8,671 bases of DNA from Microcaldota archaeon (GTDB lineage: Archaea; Micrarchaeota; Micrarchaeia; Micrarchaeales; Micrarchaeaceae). The notes under the pieces were generated by a model that had not been told where the DNA came from, searched no databases, and saw nothing but the letters and a program-made list of their open reading frames with translations. This document shows, in pieces, positions 5,583 to 8,671 of this stretch. The position numbers and the translations under genes were made by a program. The stretch's first letter is position 1; every line of letters starts with the position of its first letter. Location of the stretch: contig JAJZDT010000057.1 of assembly GCA_021851535.1 (NCBI GenBank), positions 1 through 8,671 on the forward strand, written 5' to 3'.

Positions 5583-6728
5583 CTATGCAAGCACTGCGCA
5601 TCGCTTTAGCATAAGATAGAGCGCCACATACGTCGGTACTTCAACAACTATATTATTATACGGCCCAAATTCCATATCATTCATGTAGAGTTTGTTGGCA
5701 TTACTTACATTTATGCGCATTCTTCCATTTTTGAATATAATAGCATCTTTCATAGGGTCAAATTTCTCTAAATCAGAAATACTCTTTAATTTTTTTGCAA
5801 CAAGTCCCGTATCCGCATGTATCGTATTTGCGACGCGTATTAAATGCTCTGGGGAGTTTGTGACATTTTTATCTATTGCACTTGTTTGGGATACTGTCAT
5901 GGTATTTATTATATTCCCCCAGAAATCCGCCTTTTTTGGCACATTTATGCTATCCCAATTCCCAGTAGTTATACCCATTATGACCTCTGCCTTATTTTTG
6001 ATTAATTTACGCGCAGTTTTTCCATCTATGCCAAGTTTGACAAGTTGCGCATTGCCGCCATTTATTGCTGATATTGTAGTTCTTGCTATCCTTCCGCCCC
6101 ATCCTCCATCTGTTGGGGTTGGACCTTTTAATGCCTTTAGGCGTTCTCCTATTGTTGGGAATAGTACACGTATATCTAGATCTTTGCCATTAAGATAATC
6201 ACTTATCTGCTTTCGCGCGTTGCTATTCAAACTAAAAAAATCTCTGTCTTTAACATGTATATGGTAGCCGCGATTACCGCTAAAGTTTATCTCTATATTA
6301 TTTTTTGAAATTCCAAAATCAGGAATTAGAAATTCCTCTATTGTTTTTAACGCTTCATTTTTGATGGCACTCAAACAGTTTTCACATATCCAATTTCTGC
6401 CATGTTCTTTTTGGCAGTTTAAATTAAGGTCTGTTGCGTCTAAATCAAAAACGAGTTCGGAGCCAAGCCATCCTTTATTTTCCATAGGTCGTCCATCAGG
6501 ATTTCTATAATATGCTGTAGATATAGATATGAATGGCGGCACATCCAAGAGCAAATATCTTTTAAATGCATCATTATTTCTAAAAGCCATGTGCCTTCTT
6601 CTTATTTTAGTTTCAAAATCTCCGAAGCCAAATTCCCTTTTCTCTATTTGATCTATTAATACATCATTATTCTGATAATATTCATGAAATTTAAGCCTTG
6701 CAAGATCTGCAACTCGTTGGTCAAGCAA
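5583..6728 (-). CDS. priS: DNA primase catalytic small subunit PriS
   Basis: Archaeal/eukaryotic replicative primase catalytic subunit (Prim1 fold), which with PriL makes primers at replication origins and lagging strands. In the 381-aa product, SELVFDLDATD places the two metal-binding aspartates at D95 and D97. C105, H109, C115 and C118 form the zinc knuckle. NFSGNRGYHIHVKDRDFF at 148-165 is the FSGxRGxHIxV nucleotide-binding motif. Near 286-309, IDKNVTNSPEHLIRVANTIH corresponds to the third conserved block (family VTxDxxRLIRxPxSLHGxTG), with D286 the likely third acidic residue. Length is slightly above typical (about 330-350). The start is TTG at 6728, supported by GAGTGAT (6732-6738) 3 nt upstream and by the lack of an ATG before residue 47. 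It is transcribed away from pth2. Confidence 0.95.
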   Translation of the reverse strand: MLDQRVADLARLKFHEYYQNNDVLIDQIEKREFGFGDFETKIRRRHMAFRNNDAFKRYLLLDVPPFISISTAYYRNPDGRPMENKGWLGSELVFDLDATDLNLNCQKEHGRNWICENCLSAIKNEALKTIEEFLIPDFGISKNNIEINFSGNRGYHIHVKDRDFFSLNSNARKQISDYLNGKDLDIRVLFPTIGERLKALKGPTPTDGGWGGRIARTTISAINGGNAQLVKLGIDGKTARKLIKNKAEVIMGITTGNWDSINVPKKADFWGNIINTMTVSQTSAIDKNVTNSPEHLIRVANTIHADTGLVAKKLKSISDLEKFDPMKDAIIFKNGRMRINVSNANKLYMNDMEFGPYNNIVVEVPTYVALYLMLKRCAVLA

Positions 6729-6765
6729 TGCATCACTCTTATAATATTGATTATGCTGCGTAATA

Positions 6766-6775
6766 ATTATATAAT
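6766..6775. promoter_or_regulatory. Palindromic TATA-like element shared by priS and pth2
   Basis: ATTATATAAT is a perfect 10-bp palindrome in the 67-nt divergent gap. Its centre is about 25 nt before the pth2 ATG, the spacing expected for a leaderless archaeal mRNA. Towards priS the centre is about 42 nt from the TTG, which would start transcription near 6744 and give a leader of about 16 nt carrying the GAGTGAT ribosome site. The flank on the pth2 side (TAATAA) looks more like a BRE than the other side. Spacing argument only; no experimental support. Confidence 0.5.
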
Positions 6776-6795
6776 GTATATGTTGAATAACTATT

Positions 6796-7155
6796 ATGGA
6801 AGATGAGATTAAGCAGGCAATAATAATACGCAGCGATTTGGAGATGAGTAGGGGGAAAATAGCTGCGCAGGCGGCGCACGCATCGCTTATGAGCTATTTT
6901 GAAGCCGAACGATTGGATCCAAAAAAGGCAAAGCTCTGGCTGGACAGTGGGGAGAAAAAAATAGTGCTAAAAGTTTCGGACGAGCAGTCGCTTATAAAGT
7001 TATATACTGCTTTTAAATTTAGGCAAATACCATGTGCGCTTGTTACAGATGCAGGCTTAACAGAAATACCTCCAGGGTCTAAAACTGCGCTGGGTGTTGG
7101 TCCTTGGGATAGCAAGGGAGTCAATGAGTTTACATTAGGTCTAAAACTTCTTTAA
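6796..7155 (+). CDS. pth: Peptidyl-tRNA hydrolase, Pth2 type
   Basis: Cleaves the ester bond of peptidyl-tRNAs released from stalled ribosomes, recycling tRNA in the cytoplasm. The 119-aa product fits the archaeal/eukaryotic Pth2 family length (115-120). Visible signatures are QAIIIRSDLEMSRGKIAAQA with catalytic-region K21 and H28 in AAHAS, KKIVLKVSDEQSL in the middle, and DAGLTEIPPGSKTALGVGP at 85-103 with D85 and T89; it ends in GLKLL like most homologues. The family's DAGRTQI is DAGLTEI here, an Arg to Leu change next to the active site. The ATG at 6796 has no Shine-Dalgarno element and lies one TATA spacing after ATTATATAAT, so a leaderless mRNA is likely. It is divergent from priS and 75 nt before the RibA gene. 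Confidence 0.96.
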   Translation: MEDEIKQAIIIRSDLEMSRGKIAAQAAHASLMSYFEAERLDPKKAKLWLDSGEKKIVLKVSDEQSLIKLYTAFKFRQIPCALVTDAGLTEIPPGSKTALGVGPWDSKGVNEFTLGLKLL

Positions 7156-7230
7156 AACTATTAGGTTAATTGATACATTGACTATACGATTATTCTAATA
7201 AATTTTTTATATATAATTTATATTGATTCT
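7156..7230. promoter_or_regulatory. Intergenic gap pth2-ribA with terminator-like T-run and TATA candidate
   Basis: A 75-nt AT-rich gap. A six-T run (7203-7208) could end pth2 transcription. It merges into TTTATATATAA (7206-7216), a TATA-box candidate whose centre is about 20 nt before the ATG at 7231 and about 32 nt before the ATG at 7243. Start sites near 7236-7238 would favour translation from 7243. I see no hairpin and no RNA gene here. Confidence 0.35.
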
Positions 7231-7995
7231 ATGGTGGGCACTATGAAATATTCTATAGCTGAGATATCAGATTTGAGATGGTTTAATTCCTCAAAGGTTA
7301 ATTTAATACTGAAAAATAAGATTAAGAATATTGTTGTGGAGATCGGGCGCTGTCCACTTGCTACAGAATATGGCAATTGGACGTATATTGTTTTTGGCGA
7401 TTATATAAATGGAGTGGAGCACGACGTGCTTGTTTATGGCGATTTTAAGAAGGGCGATAATCCAAAGGCGAATATATTAATGCGCATGCATTCTTCATGT
7501 AGGACAAGTGATATATTCCATGCATCAAATTGCGAATGCAGGCAGGAGCTGGAAAAGGCAATGTCTGAAATATCAAAAGAGAAAAGTGGCATTATATTAT
7601 ATTTAAATCAGGAGGGCGCAGGCAATGGTTTATTTGGAAAAATAAATGCATATAATAAGATGTTTGAATGGAAAAATGGAAGAGTAGTTATGCGCATAAA
7701 TAAAAAAACAGGAATGCCTGTCGATGTTCATGAAGCGTATACATCTTTGGGTATGGATCCGGATGCTCGTGATTACTCAATAGCAGGGCGCATACTTAAA
7801 AAAATGAATGTTAATTCTGTTAGGCTTATGACAAATAATCCAGCTAAAATAAATGGATTGGAGGCGTTGGGTATTAGGGTTATGAGAAAAGGCATACATA
7901 TAAAACCTGAAAATAAGATGGTAAAGCATCTTTTGCGCACAAAGGCAGAAAAATTAGGGCATAACATAGAAAAAAAGCATATAAAAATGAAATAA
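7231..7995 (+). CDS. ribA: GTP cyclohydrolase II (RibA) family protein, divergent
   Basis: GTP cyclohydrolase II opens the GTP ring to start riboflavin synthesis. The 254-aa product carries the whole RibA domain after a 35-residue N-terminal extension: ATEYGNWTYIVF, HDVLVYGD, then MRMHSSCRTSDIFHASNCEC with the three zinc cysteines C90, C101 and C103. Y141 aligns with E. coli Tyr105 and R180 in RDYSIAG with Arg128. LMTNNPAK and a C-terminal LLRTKAEKLGH match closely. Two differences stand out: the QEGR motif reads QEGAGNG (127-133), losing the Arg, and about 16 extra residues lie between Y141 and the DARDY motif. These may mark a changed activity. The start is the ATG at 7231 or 7243; GGTGGG before the second could be a ribosome site. 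Family is firm, exact reaction is not. Confidence 0.85.
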   Translation: MVGTMKYSIAEISDLRWFNSSKVNLILKNKIKNIVVEIGRCPLATEYGNWTYIVFGDYINGVEHDVLVYGDFKKGDNPKANILMRMHSSCRTSDIFHASNCECRQELEKAMSEISKEKSGIILYLNQEGAGNGLFGKINAYNKMFEWKNGRVVMRINKKTGMPVDVHEAYTSLGMDPDARDYSIAGRILKKMNVNSVRLMTNNPAKINGLEALGIRVMRKGIHIKPENKMVKHLLRTKAEKLGHNIEKKHIKMK

Positions 7996-8095
7996 CTACA
8001 TCAAATTTAAATTTCTACAATACGTCTAATCATAACATACTAATTGTTATATTTGAATGTATAAACTAATCTTTTGTTGCGAAGCCATATAACTT
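7996..8095. other. Intergenic gap after ribA
   Basis: A 100-nt AT-rich gap with the self-complementary AAATTTAAATTT at 8003-8014 and TATA-like elements GTATAAAC (8059-8066) and CATATAAC (8086-8093). The latter is centred about 27 nt before the ATG at 8117, compatible with a leaderless start there. The former would give a short leader to the ATG at 8096. No tRNA-like cloverleaf, small ORF or clear terminator hairpin was seen. Confidence 0.3.
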
Positions 8096-8671
8096 ATGGA
8101 ATGCGGTTATGGTAACATGTCAAAAAATTCAATGCGCAGAAAAGATTATAATGAATTTAGAACGGATTCTATAGAATTTAATGGGCGTCGCTATGGGGTA
8201 GCGTTGCGTAGGGGGGATAAATTATTTATGCCTAATATTGATTCTACAACTACTAGTGTAAATCAACATGCTCAAAATGTTTCTGCATTAAAAAATGATA
8301 ATACAAAACAAAAGTCAGATAACAGTCTATCTAAAAGTGTATGGGTTGATTCAAATACTGTTATAAAAAATTTTAATTTAACAAAAAATTTGTTTGAAAA
8401 ATGTATAAATATCCTAGGATTAAAAGTACAAGACTTTAGACTATTAAGATATAACCTTGAAAATGGCGATAAGATAGTAACATATCTTAGCCCACTAGCA
8501 ATTAGCCTATTAGATAACTTATTAAATAGAAATTCAGGCCAGTTTACTATAAAGGACATATCCAAGCTATTGCATCAAAATTACAAAAAAATAGAACAGT
8601 ACATAAATCTAATCTCAAATGAAACAAACATAAATGAATGTTCTGTACATATTACCATTTCTGGTAATATG
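8096..8671 (+). CDS. Unrecognised Asn/Lys-rich protein, possible winged helix; 3' end cut by window edge
   Basis: An open frame of 192 codons runs from the ATG at 8096 (in-frame TAA just upstream at 8090-8092) to the window edge without a stop. I do not recognise the family. Residues 1-20 are basic and polar; 26-46 (SIEFNGRRYGVALRRGDKLF) look like a small beta unit; 49-80 form a low-complexity Ser/Thr/Asn/Gln linker. About 85-192 is a mixed domain in which TYLSPLAISLLDNLLNRNSG and the following FTIKDISKLLHQNYKKIEQY have the helix-turn-helix rhythm of a winged-helix protein; this is a guess. No membrane segment or signal peptide is seen. An alternative start is the ATG at 8117, preceded by ATGGTAAC and one TATA spacing from CATATAAC. 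Codon choice is more AT-rich than in the neighbours (many AAT, AAA and ATA). Being open for 192 codons in AT-rich DNA supports a real gene. Confidence 0.72.
   Translation, partial: MECGYGNMSKNSMRRKDYNEFRTDSIEFNGRRYGVALRRGDKLFMPNIDSTTTSVNQHAQNVSALKNDNTKQKSDNSLSKSVWVDSNTVIKNFNLTKNLFEKCINILGLKVQDFRLLRYNLENGDKIVTYLSPLAISLLDNLLNRNSGQFTIKDISKLLHQNYKKIEQYINLISNETNINECSVHITISGNM

Noticed and set aside
5692..6198. A 168-codon plus-strand open frame opposite priS
   Set aside because: It is antisense to conserved primase sequence; its apparent membrane character comes from the complement of AT-rich codons.
8272..8565. A 97-codon minus-strand frame in the right-edge region
   Set aside because: The plus-strand frame from 8096 is longer, open to the edge, has a plausible start region and more protein-like structure, so the minus frame is taken as its shadow. 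This is less certain than the other antisense cases because the plus gene is unrecognised.
1..8671. CRISPR arrays, transposons, integrases, tRNA/rRNA genes, toxin-antitoxin or defence genes
   Set aside because: I looked for direct repeats with spacers, tRNA-like arms and hallmark motifs in the gaps and on both strands and found none; all gaps are 125 nt or shorter.

Overview
This window is archaeal. It holds a ribosomal-protein cluster in the archaeal gene order with archaeal/eukaryotic-type members (eL32, eS4, zinc-type uS14), the RNase P protein Rpp29, the archaeal replicative primase small subunit PriS, an archaea-type peptidyl-tRNA hydrolase (Pth2), a DUF373 membrane protein and TATA-box-like promoters. 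By eye the DNA is AT-rich, roughly one third G+C, with small proteins and tight spacing. This would suit a small-genome archaeon, for example an ARMAN/DPANN-type lineage or a Thermoplasmatota relative. That placement is inference; only 'Archaea' is firm.

Layout. Positions 1-4192, minus strand: a compact block reading right to left, Rpp29 - uS17 - uL14 - uL24 - eS4 - uL5 - uS14 - uS8 - uL6 - eL32 (cut by the left edge). Most junctions are 0-20 nt or overlap, and several stop codons sit inside the next gene's Shine-Dalgarno-like element, which suggests one transcript with translational coupling. The short zinc-ribbon uS14 gene (1282-1440, 52 aa) is easily missed. Positions 4234-5457, minus: DUF373 protein with a soluble N-terminal domain, six predicted membrane segments and a small C-terminal domain. 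Positions 5583-6728, minus: primase small subunit. Positions 6796-7155, plus: Pth2, divergent from priS across a 67-nt gap containing a perfectly palindromic TATA-like element. Positions 7231-7995, plus: a GTP cyclohydrolase II (RibA)-family protein with an altered QEGR motif and an insertion. Positions 8096-8671, plus: an unrecognised Asn/Lys-rich protein running off the right edge.

Together the window is mostly core information processing: ribosome assembly (ten small- and large-subunit proteins counting the partial one, minus Rpp29), tRNA 5' maturation (Rpp29), peptidyl-tRNA recycling (Pth2) and primer synthesis (PriS). RibA would supply the first step of riboflavin synthesis if it is a true GTP cyclohydrolase II. 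I see no CRISPR array, transposase, integrase, tRNA or rRNA, and no clear new defence or mobile system. The least explained items are the divergent RibA and the partial right-edge protein.
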